A stretch of DNA of 64,000 nucleotides, taken from positions 30,788 through 94,787 of the forward strand of contig JACERO010000075.1 of NCBI GenBank assembly GCA_013911135.1. The letters are read 5' to 3'. Below, in pieces: positions 50,890-59,523 of the stretch. The DNA is from Candidatus Nitrosopumilus sp. Lineage in GTDB: Archaea; Thermoproteota; Nitrososphaeria; Nitrososphaerales; Nitrosopumilaceae. A program made the translations under genes and the position numbers. How positions within the stretch are numbered: the first letter of the stretch is position 1; the number at the start of each line of letters is the position of its first letter. The notes under the pieces were generated by a model that did no database searches, was not told where the DNA came from, and saw only the letters and a list, made by a program, of their open reading frames with translations.

Positions 50890-51966
50890 TTATGATCCTG
50901 GTTTCATTAAGATTTTTCCAAAAAGTCCTTTACCTTTCAGCATTTTTGTGTGAGCCTCTGCTGCTTGTTCAAGTGGATATACTGAATCAATTACAGATTT
51001 TATTTTTCCTTGGGACATCCAATAGAGACCAAGTTCTAATTCAGCTCTAGTTCCTTGAGTTGAACCTAAAATGTTGATTCCTTTAAAGAAAATGTGACGT
51101 AGGTCAGTCTTTGCATCATAACCTGTTGTTGCTCCAGTAGTTACAATTGTGCCGCCATAATTTAGTAAAGTTAGTTCTTTGTTCCAGTGAGAACCTCCAA
51201 TATGTTCAAAAATTACATCAACTCCAGGTATACCACCAGAAGGTTTCGGGATTTTTTTTGTAATTGCTCTAACTTCTTTGTGCCAATCATCATTTCTATG
51301 ATCTACTGCATAATCAGCTCCCAAGTCCAGTAACTTTTCTAACTTATCAGGACTAGCAGTAGCAATTACAGTACATCCAAAAAGTTTTGCGATTTGAATT
51401 CCATAATTTCCAACACCTGAACTTCCACCCATAATCAAAACTAATTGTCCAGGTTGAATTTTTGCTCTTCCAATTAGCATATGCCATGCTGTCAGTAAAG
51501 TCATTGATGCAGCTGCAGCATCATCATATGACACATTTTCAGGAATTTTCACAACATTGACTTCAGGAAGATGAGTTTCTTCACAATATCCACCCCAAAG
51601 TGGACCTGTTTCAAAACCCCAAATAGTTCGTTTTCTACAATCATATTCTCGTCCATCAGTACATGCTTTGCAAACTCTACAGGACATATTTCCATGAGAA
51701 ACTACTCTGTCACCGATTTTGATAGTTTTTACATCACTACCAACTGCGATAACTTCCCCTGCAGCATCAGTTCCAGATATGTGTGGTAATGGAATTGCCA
51801 GTGGTTTACCTCTCATTCCCCAAATATCATCATAGTTGAGTGATGCTGTTTTTACTTTGAAAATAACTTCATCAAGTTTTAGTTTAGGGGAAGGAATGTC
51901 TTTGATTTTTAAGATTTTAGAAAAATCATCATCAGTAGTATATTGATCATATACAAGAGCTTTCAT
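50890..51966 (-). CDS. zinc-containing alcohol dehydrogenase-like MDR enzyme
   Basis: A 358-residue medium-chain dehydrogenase/reductase. The N-terminal GroES-like domain has the structural zinc loop CRVCKACTDGREYDC and the SGTDAAGEVIAVGSDV motif. The NAD(P)-binding domain has LIMGGSSGVGNYGIQIAKLF. The ATG at 51966 was chosen; the longer in-frame reading to 52209 runs antisense across the csl4 start. The substrate is not visible. A role in reducing an enoyl- or acryloyl-CoA in carbon fixation is possible but speculative. It is divergent from csl4. Confidence 0.88.
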   Translation of the reverse strand: MKALVYDQYTTDDDFSKILKIKDIPSPKLKLDEVIFKVKTASLNYDDIWGMRGKPLAIPLPHISGTDAAGEVIAVGSDVKTIKIGDRVVSHGNMSCRVCKACTDGREYDCRKRTIWGFETGPLWGGYCEETHLPEVNVVKIPENVSYDDAAAASMTLLTAWHMLIGRAKIQPGQLVLIMGGSSGVGNYGIQIAKLFGCTVIATASPDKLEKLLDLGADYAVDHRNDDWHKEVRAITKKIPKPSGGIPGVDVIFEHIGGSHWNKELTLLNYGGTIVTTGATTGYDAKTDLRHIFFKGINILGSTQGTRAELELGLYWMSQGKIKSVIDSVYPLEQAAEAHTKMLKGKGLFGKILMKPGS

Positions 51967-52053
51967 GATTTTTTTCAAATTTTTGGAGATATATGATTTG
52001 CCAAGATCTTTCACACCACAAACAATTATAATCATAACAGCAAAAATCACAGC

Positions 52054-52605
52054 ATGTCTGAAAATACAGCATTTCCAGGTGACAAAATAGCGTCTATTGA
52101 AGAATATGAGGCTGGATACAATACTTTTGATGATGGAGATATGGTTAGAGCAGCGACTGTAGGAGAAAAAGACATTGATAAAACAACACGTATTGCAAGC
52201 ATTAAGCATCCAAAACTTCTATCAATTCCAAAAGATGGAGACATTGTTATTGGAACAGTTGCAGCAGTAATGTCATCTATGATTGCTGTATCAATGGATT
52301 ACATTAATGGAAAGCCTACTACATCAAAAGTGGAATGTATATGTGGAACACGAAATATTAGAATAAGAAACGTAGCACTGGTTAACGATATAGTAACATT
52401 GAAAATTCTTAGTCATCTTAACGGTACAATTCATGCTACAATTAGTGAACCAGATTTAGGAGTTTTATTCACAAAATGTAGAAAATGTGGAGGCAAAGTC
52501 GTACCAATACGTGATGCTATAAAATGTACAGAATGTTCATGGATTGATGAAAGAAAACTTTCATCAAACTTTGGCAAAACTGATTTCTTTAATTTGAGAG
52601 ATTAA
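52054..52605 (+). CDS. csl4: exosome cap subunit Csl4
   Basis: A 183-residue RNA-binding cap protein of the archaeal exosome, which degrades and tails RNA 3' to 5'. It has the N-terminal domain (FPGDKIASIEEYEAGYNTFD), a central S1 domain (PKDGDIVIGTVAAVMSSMI and later strands) and a C-terminal zinc ribbon (CRKCGGKVV and CTECSW). Length and order fit Csl4. It is followed after 3 bases by pheA. Confidence 0.93.
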   Translation: MSENTAFPGDKIASIEEYEAGYNTFDDGDMVRAATVGEKDIDKTTRIASIKHPKLLSIPKDGDIVIGTVAAVMSSMIAVSMDYINGKPTTSKVECICGTRNIRIRNVALVNDIVTLKILSHLNGTIHATISEPDLGVLFTKCRKCGGKVVPIRDAIKCTECSWIDERKLSSNFGKTDFFNLRD

Positions 52606-52608
52606 AAA

Positions 52609-53424
52609 ATGAAACATGTTTCGTTCCAGGGTGAACGGGGTGCATATAGTGAAGCTGCAGCAAGATCAGTTTTTAATGAAGAAATTGAAACTATTCCTCT
52701 TGCAACATTTGCAGATGTTTTAGAAAATACATCTATGGATAAAACAGAATATGCAATTTTACCTGTAGAAAATTCATTGGAAGGAAGTGTCGGTGAAAGT
52801 TATGATCTACTATACTCAACAGCTCTAAATGCAACAGGTGAAGTTTATCATAGAATTGAACACTGTTTGATTGGAGTTAGTAAATTGGATGAGATAGATA
52901 CTGTTTATTCACATCCACAAGCTTTAGGACAATGTAGAAAATTCATTGAGCAACACAACATGAAGACAATTCCTGCATACGATACAGCAGGTAGTGTAAA
53001 AATTGTCAAAGAACTAAACAAAGAAAATTGTGCATGCATAGCTAGTAGAGCAGCATCAACCATATACAATATGCCTATTATTGCTGAAAATATTGCAAAT
53101 AATTTGAACAACTATACTAGATTTTTAATATTATCAAAAGAAAAATCACCTGAAACAGGAAATGATAAAACCTCAATTATTTTTTCCATTAAACATGAAC
53201 CAGGTTCTTTACACAGAATTATAGAGAATTTTCACAAGAATAGTGTCAATCTTACAAAGATAGAATCTAGACCAACAAAAGCAAATACGTGGGAATATAA
53301 TTTCTATGTAGATTTTGAGGGACATGAAAAAAATCCACAGATTTCAGAAATGCTAGATAAAATAAAACAAGAAACTCTTGTCATGAAAGTTTTAGGTTCG
53401 TACCCTTCTGCAAAATTAAGCTAA
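52609..53424 (+). CDS. pheA: prephenate dehydratase
   Basis: A 271-residue enzyme converting prephenate to phenylpyruvate for phenylalanine synthesis. The catalytic domain starts SFQGERGAYSEAAARSVF and contains PVENSLEGSVGESYDLL and CACIASRAAS. A C-terminal ACT domain (KTSIIFSIKHEPGSLHRIIE ... LTKIESRPTK) would bind phenylalanine for feedback control. There is no fused chorismate mutase. It is probably co-transcribed with csl4. Confidence 0.96.
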   Translation: MKHVSFQGERGAYSEAAARSVFNEEIETIPLATFADVLENTSMDKTEYAILPVENSLEGSVGESYDLLYSTALNATGEVYHRIEHCLIGVSKLDEIDTVYSHPQALGQCRKFIEQHNMKTIPAYDTAGSVKIVKELNKENCACIASRAASTIYNMPIIAENIANNLNNYTRFLILSKEKSPETGNDKTSIIFSIKHEPGSLHRIIENFHKNSVNLTKIESRPTKANTWEYNFYVDFEGHEKNPQISEMLDKIKQETLVMKVLGSYPSAKLS

Positions 53425-53891
53425 AAGCCTTTGGGTTTTCTTAATGTAAAGCCCATACTAAATCCAATGATTACCATTCCAGAAATAATTACCATAAAAT
53501 CAAAGGTAAACCAAATTGGATCAGAGGTTCTAATTAAAACTCCTGTAATTTCTAATTCTGTATTTCCAGTGTTTTGGATCTGAATTTTGGTTTCACCATC
53601 TGCTAGATGAACCCAATCTAACTTCAACTCATTTTTGTAGGATGTCGTATTTGGAATTTGCAATCCAGTACTTGGACTTTCAAGTTTAAGATCAAAAGCG
53701 TCTCCAACAATTTTCATAGATTGTGGTGTTTGATTAGGAGCAGGGATTGTATAAAATGCTGAATCGCCAACTTCTACAATATAATTTTCATTAATAGTAA
53801 TTGTTCCAATATGTTGAATTAAAGAAACGCCACCAATTCCCATAATTGCAATTCCAATTATTAGGCCAATAATAGTTCTTTTTGATAACAT
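53421..53891 (-). CDS. two-helix membrane protein of unknown function
   Basis: A 156-residue protein with an N-terminal membrane helix (TIIGLIIGIAIMGIGGVSLI) and a second one near the C terminus (FMVIISGMVIIGFSMGF) followed by TLRKPKGF. About 90 residues of beta-rich extracellular domain lie between them (YIVEVGDSAFYTIPAPNQTP; KIQIQNTGNTELEITGVLI). Similar small proteins are common in these archaea. It overlaps the convergent pheA end by 4 bases. No function is visible. Confidence 0.7.
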   Translation of the reverse strand: MLSKRTIIGLIIGIAIMGIGGVSLIQHIGTITINENYIVEVGDSAFYTIPAPNQTPQSMKIVGDAFDLKLESPSTGLQIPNTTSYKNELKLDWVHLADGETKIQIQNTGNTELEITGVLIRTSDPIWFTFDFMVIISGMVIIGFSMGFTLRKPKGF

Positions 53892-54044
53892 AATTCAATA
53901 ATTTTACATGCTGTTTAAAAAATTAACTACATTTAACCATCATATTTTTACCAAATAACCAAAATTTTATCTACAAATATTACCAAAAGTAATAACGGAA
54001 TACTCAATTTTTACAGCCATTTTCAAGTGCAGAGAAATAAAATC

Positions 54045-55475
54045 ATGAGACTTAAATCACAAATTTTCATATTTTTAGCAATTCTAGTTTTGACATTAAT
54101 TAGTTCAGGGCTACTCATGTCATTTTTTATATCTGAAAAAATCTATTCAGAAACATTACAACACTCTATTGATAAAAATACTAACTTTATTAAAATGACA
54201 GCTGAATCAATTTTGAATAATAATGATTTTACAACAGAAAATTATGAACAAAAACAAATAACTTTTTTTAACTTTTTTAAAAATATAGATACTTCAGAAA
54301 TTTTAAGAATCAAAGTTTGGAGTTTAGATGGCACAGTAATTTATTCTGATAATAACAATATTGTAGGGAAAAATTTTCCAGACAACGCAAATTTCAAAAA
54401 TAGTTTAACAGGGCAAATAATTGCTGAAATTAAAGAACCAGAAAAACCTAAAAATATTGAAGAGAAAGGATATGGTCAATTAATGGAAATTTATGTTCCA
54501 ATTATAATGGATGACGAGGTTTCAGGAATTATTGAAACTTATGTATCACTTGATAGGGTTAATGAAAACATAAGTCATACAAATGAAATAGTATCTACAA
54601 TTATTCTAATAACTATAATTATTGTATTTACTATTCTACTAATAATTTATTTTTTGATCAAGAAAAATATTATAGGTCCTATCACAAGATTACAAGATTA
54701 TACGAAACAAATTGCTAAAGGAACCCTAAACATTCATGTAAAACCAGAAGGTAGTGATGAAATTCAAAATTTAGCACATGATGTTAACAAAATGTCTAAG
54801 GAATTAATAATTCAGCGAAACAAATTGATAAAAAATGAAAAATTGAAATCCATAGGAGAAGTATCCTCAAAAATTGCTCATGATTTGAGAAATCCTCTTT
54901 CTGTAATCCAAGTATCAATGGAAAATATAAAAATGCTGTATGGGGGAGATGAAATACAAATAAAGCAATTTAAAAAAATTGAGCGTTCAATTGATAGAAT
55001 TACTCATCAGGTAGAAGAAGTTTTAGATTTTGTAAAATGGCTGCCTTCCGAAATGAATAATGAACAGATGTCTGAAATTATTGACGAGTCTATGGATTCA
55101 TTGAATATTCCAGATACCATCAAATTGATTCTTCCAAAAAATGATGTCCAATTACTTTGTGATAAAAAACAATTTGCAGCAGCATTGAATAATCTAATTT
55201 TTAATAGTGTTCAGGCCATTCATGGTACAGGTACAATAGAAGTTACAGTTGAGGGAAACAATGATGGAATTATAATCCAAGTCAAAGATTCAGGTAAAGG
55301 AATACCAAAAGAAAATATTAATAAAATCTTTGAGCCATTATTTACTACTAAGCAACAAGGAACTGGACTAAGACTTGCAAGTGTAAAATCAACTGTAGAG
55401 TCACATGGGGGCATAATTTCTGTAACTTCTCCACCCACTATTTTTACAATAACATTGCCAAAAACTACAGATTAA
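54045..55475 (+). CDS. membrane sensor histidine kinase
   Basis: A 476-residue sensor kinase. Residues 7-29 and 184-206 are membrane helices flanking an extracytoplasmic Cache-like sensor (LRIKVWSLDGTVIYSDNN). A HAMP domain follows (KKNIIGPITRLQDYTKQIAK). The phosphoacceptor is His279 in SSKIAHDLRNPLSVI. The ATPase domain has the N-box NNLIFNSVQAI, the G1 box VKDSGKGIPKE and a G2-type box GTGLRLASVK, in which Arg replaces the usual second Gly. The ATG at 54045 is preferred over GTG at 54027. No response regulator gene adjoins it, so it is an orphan kinase here. Confidence 0.93.
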   Translation: MRLKSQIFIFLAILVLTLISSGLLMSFFISEKIYSETLQHSIDKNTNFIKMTAESILNNNDFTTENYEQKQITFFNFFKNIDTSEILRIKVWSLDGTVIYSDNNNIVGKNFPDNANFKNSLTGQIIAEIKEPEKPKNIEEKGYGQLMEIYVPIIMDDEVSGIIETYVSLDRVNENISHTNEIVSTIILITIIIVFTILLIIYFLIKKNIIGPITRLQDYTKQIAKGTLNIHVKPEGSDEIQNLAHDVNKMSKELIIQRNKLIKNEKLKSIGEVSSKIAHDLRNPLSVIQVSMENIKMLYGGDEIQIKQFKKIERSIDRITHQVEEVLDFVKWLPSEMNNEQMSEIIDESMDSLNIPDTIKLILPKNDVQLLCDKKQFAAALNNLIFNSVQAIHGTGTIEVTVEGNNDGIIIQVKDSGKGIPKENINKIFEPLFTTKQQGTGLRLASVKSTVESHGGIISVTSPPTIFTITLPKTTD

Positions 55476-55564
55476 TACTTGAGTTAAATATGAGGATAAG
55501 GATTTCATAATATTTCCCAAATTTGGGACTTTACAATTAAATTTCTACTAATTCACATCCAATC

Positions 55565-55723
55565 ATGAATGATTTGAAAAAGTATAGACAATTAAAAGAG
55601 GAAGAAACACAGATTGAAAAGAAAATTGCAGGTGAAATAACTCCTAAAGAATTAGAAAAATTATATTATAAACTTGAATCTATTAATAAAAGAAAAACAG
55701 AGATTCAAAATAGTCTGCAATAA
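55565..55723 (+). CDS. 52-residue coiled-coil protein
   Basis: A short reading frame, ATG at 55565 to TAA at 55721-55723, encoding 52 mostly charged residues (MNDLKKYRQLKEEETQIEKK ... INKRKTEIQNSLQ). Heptad-like spacing of Leu/Ile/Tyr with Glu and Lys suggests a coiled coil. It lies 89 bases after the kinase on the same strand in an otherwise empty gap. It is probably a real small gene because composition and start are good, but only comparison with relatives could confirm it. Confidence 0.5.
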   Translation: MNDLKKYRQLKEEETQIEKKIAGEITPKELEKLYYKLESINKRKTEIQNSLQ

Positions 55724-55811
55724 GATTTTCAAGATTTGATTCTGTTATGAATTAGCAAAAATATCAAATCGTGCCAAAAAGTAGGAGCAACATCTGAAAT
55801 ACAATTGTTAA

Positions 55812-57242
55812 CTACATCAAAGAAACATCATGAGGTTGACTTTCTGTAAATCCAGCTCTTGACATTTTGATAAATTCTGCATTATCTTGCATTTGGAGAA
55901 TTGTATGCACACCACAATAGCTCAAACCAGAACGTATACCACCTGTAAGTTGTTTTAGTATGTCAGTTACAGTTCCTTTGTAAGGAACCATAGCCTCAAC
56001 TCCTTCTACAACGTAATCATTAAGATCATCATCAAGTGAAAATGAGCCTGTTTCTTTTGATTTTCTGCCAATTGAGGCTGCAAGGGAAGCCATTCCACGA
56101 TAAACTTTGAAGCGTTTTCCATTTTTAGTCAAAACCGTACCCGGAGATTCATCAGTGCCTCCAAGCATACTACCTACCATCACAGATGAAGCACCAGCAG
56201 CCAACGCTTTTGTTGCATCACCAGAAGTTCTAGTACCACCATCAGAAATTATTGGAATACCATGATCCTTGCCAATCTTTGCACAATCCATTACTGCAGT
56301 TAATTGTGGTACACCAGAACCAGTAATTACTCTAGTAATACAAATTGATCCAGATCCTACACCAACCTTTACTGCATCAACTCCTGCTTTTATCAAATCT
56401 TCTGCACCTTGAGCAGTTGCAATATTACCTGCAATTAATTCACAGTCTGGAAATGCTTTTTTGATATTACGAACTGTGCTTAATGCGTTCTCACTATGAC
56501 CATGTGCTATATCAACAACAAGTACATCAGCTCCTGATTCTAAAAGAGATTCACTTCTTTCTAAAAAGTCACCTTTTACACCAACTGCTGCTCCAACTAA
56601 TGGTCGTCCTTTCTTATCTTTGGATGCATTTGGATAGTCTGCATTATTTATAATATCCTTACTTGCAATCAATCCTTTGATAATTCCTGAATCATCAACT
56701 ATTGGTAATTTTTCAATTCTATGTTTGTGTAAAATTTCTTTTGCTTCATCTAATGTAACACCAGGTTTTGCAGTTACAACATCTTTAGTCATAACATCTT
56801 GAATATGATTACTTGGATTAGCAAATAGTAAATCTCTCTCAGTTATTATTCCTACTAATTTAGAATTAGAATCAACTACTAAAAGACCAGAGATTTCTTT
56901 GTCTTCTGCATAGTCTAAAGCATCTCGAATAGACTTGTCAGAAGAAATAGAATAAGGATTTTCAATTATCACACTTCCTGAACGTTTTACTTTGAGAACT
57001 TCATTGGCTTGTTCTTGAATAGATAAAAATCTGTGAATGATTCCTATACCCCCAGCACGAGCCATTGCCATGGCCATAGAAGATTCAGTAACGGTATCCA
57101 TATTTGCACTTACAAAAGGAATGTTAATTGAGATATTTCGAGATAATTTAGTACTCAGATCGGTTTGACTTCTACTTGTAATATCTGAATATTTAGGTAC
57201 AAGAAGAACATCGTCAAAAGTTAATCCTTCTTTGAATTCCAA
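55812..57242 (-). CDS. guaB: inosine-5'-monophosphate dehydrogenase
   Basis: A 476-residue enzyme oxidising IMP to XMP, the committed step to GMP. The catalytic Cys loop is [16 protein letters not shown]; other motifs are [47 protein letters not shown] and [10 protein letters not shown]. Residues of about 90-205 form two CBS domains ([20 protein letters not shown] and [18 protein letters not shown]) for adenine/guanine nucleotide regulation. guaA lies 2 kb away on the other strand. Confidence 0.97.
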   Translation of the reverse strand: MEFKEGLTFDDVLLVPKYSDITSRSQTDLSTKLSRNISINIPFVSANMDTVTESSMAMAMARAGGIGIIHRFLSIQEQANEVLKVKRSGSVIIENPYSISSDKSIRDALDYAEDKEISGLLVVDSNSKLVGIITERDLLFANPSNHIQDVMTKDVVTAKPGVTLDEAKEILHKHRIEKLPIVDDSGIIKGLIASKDIINNADYPNASKDKKGRPLVGAAVGVKGDFLERSESLLESGADVLVVDIAHGHSENALSTVRNIKKAFPDCELIAGNIATAQGAEDLIKAGVDAVKVGVGSGSICITRVITGSGVPQLTAVMDCAKIGKDHGIPIISDGGTRTSGDATKALAAGASSVMVGSMLGGTDESPGTVLTKNGKRFKVYRGMASLAASIGRKSKETGSFSLDDDLNDYVVEGVEAMVPYKGTVTDILKQLTGGIRSGLSYCGVHTILQMQDNAEFIKMSRAGFTESQPHDVSLM

Positions 57243-57272
57243 TGAAACCTTGTTAAGAAAGTTAAATATTGA

Positions 57273-58163
57273 TTATAAGCCTTTGTATCGTTTTGAGAGT
57301 TTCAAAGCTATGGTAATTGCATTCTTAGTTGCCTCAACATTATGAGTACGAATAATGTCAGCACCATTTATAACAGATATAGATTCTGCAGCTATTGAGC
57401 CAAATAATCGATCAGAAGGATTTTCTTTTTGTAAAAGATTACCTAGAAAGGATTTGTTTGAAACAGAGATTAAAATTGGAAAATTTTGTTTTATAGAATT
57501 TAGATTTTTGATTACTGATAGATCTCTTTCTACCCAATCTGATTTAATTTTTGTAAAAAATGGGCCTTTTCCAGTTTTTCTAAAAAATCCAATAGCAGGA
57601 TCTAATACAATTTTGTCAGATGGAATATTTGATTTTTTTGCAATTTTCAAGCTTTCTCTAAGCAATTTTTTGGTTGTAGTTACAGCATTCCCAGAAATGG
57701 TTTTGGAATCATATGCACACAAAATCAGAGATGGTGTAAATTTTGAAATAATCTCTTGCATTTTTTTATCATACTTTAATCCAGAAATATCATTGATTAT
57801 TTCAACTCCTTGTTCTAAAGCATCTCTAGCAACTTTAGACCTACAAGTATCAACAGAGATTGGAAGATTAGATATATTTTGAATTATTTTAATTGCATCA
57901 AGAATTCTTTTTGATTCAACTTTTTCAGATACTGTCGTAGATAGGTAAGGTGCAGTAGACATACCTCCAACATCAATAAAATCTGCACCATCATTTTCCA
58001 TCTGTTTTACAGAATTTTTGATGGCAGTTTTGGTGGTATTGACAGATTTCTTGTAAAATGATTCAGGACTGGTGTTAAGAATACTCATTATACGTACAGT
58101 ATTTTTTCTACCTACGTCGACATTTCCAATTCTGGTCACATCATTTATCAAAAACCAATGCAA
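57273..58163 (-). CDS. dihydropteroate synthase-like enzyme
   Basis: A 296-residue TIM-barrel protein of the pterin-binding family. Motifs are RIMSILNTSPESFYKKS, ADFIDVGGMSTAPY, ISVDTCRSKVA, EIINDISGLKYD, IVLDPAIGFFRKTG and a final IIRTHNVEATKNAI. These match DHPS, which couples a pterin pyrophosphate to an arylamine. Its start lies 10 bases from the start of a pterin-pyrophosphokinase-like gene transcribed the other way, which supports a role in making a folate- or methanopterin-type C1 carrier. Whether the acceptor is p-aminobenzoate or a modified form is not visible. Confidence 0.88.
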   Translation of the reverse strand: MHWFLINDVTRIGNVDVGRKNTVRIMSILNTSPESFYKKSVNTTKTAIKNSVKQMENDGADFIDVGGMSTAPYLSTTVSEKVESKRILDAIKIIQNISNLPISVDTCRSKVARDALEQGVEIINDISGLKYDKKMQEIISKFTPSLILCAYDSKTISGNAVTTTKKLLRESLKIAKKSNIPSDKIVLDPAIGFFRKTGKGPFFTKIKSDWVERDLSVIKNLNSIKQNFPILISVSNKSFLGNLLQKENPSDRLFGSIAAESISVINGADIIRTHNVEATKNAITIALKLSKRYKGL

Positions 58164-58173
58164 TTTGAGTCAT

Positions 58174-58911
58174 ATGATGACTTCAGGTTGGAGAAAAAGA
58201 TATTCAGATATTTTAAGCGAATTCAAGTATAGTGAAAAAAAGGATAAAGAATCAGCCATACTTTTAAACTCAATTCTAAAAAAATCAAATGCTAATGAAA
58301 AAATTACCAAGTTAGTAAAAGGTAAAATAGTTTTTGTGATAGGTTCTGGACCTTCATTATCAACTGCTATTCCAAAATTGAGAAATTTCAAAAAATTAAT
58401 AAAAATTGCTGCAGATAGTTCAGTTAAACATCTTGTAGAAAATGGGATTATTCCAGATATTGTTATTACTGATTTAGATGGGGATGAAAATACATTAAAA
58501 AAAATTGCTAAAACAAAATCAATATTTGTTGTACATGCACATGGGGATAATATAGAAAAACTAGAATTTTCAAAAAAATTTAAAAATTGTATTGGAACAA
58601 CTCAATCAAAATCTTTTGGTAAAATACAAAATTTTGGAGGATTTACAGATGGTGATAGGGGAGTTTTCCTAGCTAATCATTATGGTGCAAAAAAAATTAT
58701 TTTATTTGGAATGGATTTTGGAGATCGGATTGGAAAATTTTCAAATACAAAAAAATCAGAAAGAAAAATAAAATTAATGAAATTACAAAGAGGAAAATCA
58801 CTTTTGGAATGGCTATCAACTATTACAAAATCAGAATTGTTTACCACATCAAAGCCAATTAATGGGTTTAAAAAAATATCATACAAAGATGTAGATATTA
58901 TAATTACCTAG
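58174..58911 (+). CDS. 6-hydroxymethylpterin pyrophosphokinase (MptE-like)
   Basis: A 245-residue protein of the DUF115/MptE family, which pyrophosphorylates 6-hydroxymethyl-7,8-dihydropterin in archaea. Motifs are FVIGSGPSLSTAIPKL, IAADSSVKHLVENGIIPDIV, TDLDGDE, VVHAHGDN, GGFTDGDRGVFLANHYGAKK and ILFGMDFGD. The ATG at 58174 (or 58177) is chosen over the in-frame ATG at 58072, which would run antisense through the neighbouring DHPS gene. The divergent pairing with a DHPS-like gene fits consecutive pathway steps. Confidence 0.87.
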   Translation: MMTSGWRKRYSDILSEFKYSEKKDKESAILLNSILKKSNANEKITKLVKGKIVFVIGSGPSLSTAIPKLRNFKKLIKIAADSSVKHLVENGIIPDIVITDLDGDENTLKKIAKTKSIFVVHAHGDNIEKLEFSKKFKNCIGTTQSKSFGKIQNFGGFTDGDRGVFLANHYGAKKIILFGMDFGDRIGKFSNTKKSERKIKLMKLQRGKSLLEWLSTITKSELFTTSKPINGFKKISYKDVDIIIT

Positions 58912-58946
58912 AATGCATTTAATACCCATCCCTCATTTATCAAATT

Positions 58947-59522
58947 ATGAAATTCTCAGAAGAACAAGTAAAAGATATTGTTACTTTGAAGGAAAGTTTG
59001 ATCGGGCAAATTGACAAACATCATGAATCCATAGAAATGTTAGAAAAAAATATCATAATTTTAGATTTGTTCTTGAAGGATTCTAGTTTTACAAAAGCGT
59101 CACAGTTAGAAACAACGAAAATAGAGATTCAAAACAAAATAGAGAATGTAAAAAAACCTGAAGAGAATTTAACTCCAATTAAAAGAGCAGGTGATGGTAA
59201 AATACTTGCCAATGCATATGTCACACCAGAACAAGTTTCCATAGTTTTAAATGATGAAATTGAGATTAGTGATGATACTCCACCCTTCAAATCATTCTTC
59301 TTAGATAGAATTATCGGAGAAATGAAAAAGAAGGATTTTGTAGAAGCAGAAAATGGGAAAATCCAAAAAGAATCAATTATTGATTACATAATAAACAAGA
59401 ATGGAGCAGACATTAGGGAAATTATTATCAAAAACTATAGGCAAAAAGAAAGAGTAAATGAGTTAATCAATACAGCAGGGTGGTCATTAACACGAATGCT
59501 TGAAAATATCAAAAAGGGATGA
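58947..59522 (+). CDS. conserved-type protein with N-terminal coiled coil
   Basis: A 191-residue soluble protein. Residues 1-75 are a predicted coiled coil (KESLIGQIDKHHESIEMLEK ... IEIQNKIENVKK). A central segment, RAGDGKILANAYVTPEQVSI, is followed by strands, and a helical C-terminal domain (SIIDYIINKNGADIREIIIK) ends in AGWSLTRMLENIKKG. No known domain is recognised. It ends 1 base before guaA and 35 bases after the pterin gene, so it may be translated from the same transcript as guaA. Confidence 0.7.
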   Translation: MKFSEEQVKDIVTLKESLIGQIDKHHESIEMLEKNIIILDLFLKDSSFTKASQLETTKIEIQNKIENVKKPEENLTPIKRAGDGKILANAYVTPEQVSIVLNDEIEISDDTPPFKSFFLDRIIGEMKKKDFVEAENGKIQKESIIDYIINKNGADIREIIIKNYRQKERVNELINTAGWSLTRMLENIKKG

Positions 59523-59523
59523 C

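Noticed and set aside
51967..52209. N-terminal extension of the alcohol dehydrogenase
   Set aside because: It runs antisense through the csl4 start, is Cys/Phe/Ile-rich, and precedes the conserved MKALVYDQY start.
58072..58173. N-terminal extension of the MptE-like protein
   Set aside because: It is antisense to the start of the DHPS-like gene; the ATG at 58174 begins the family-like sequence.
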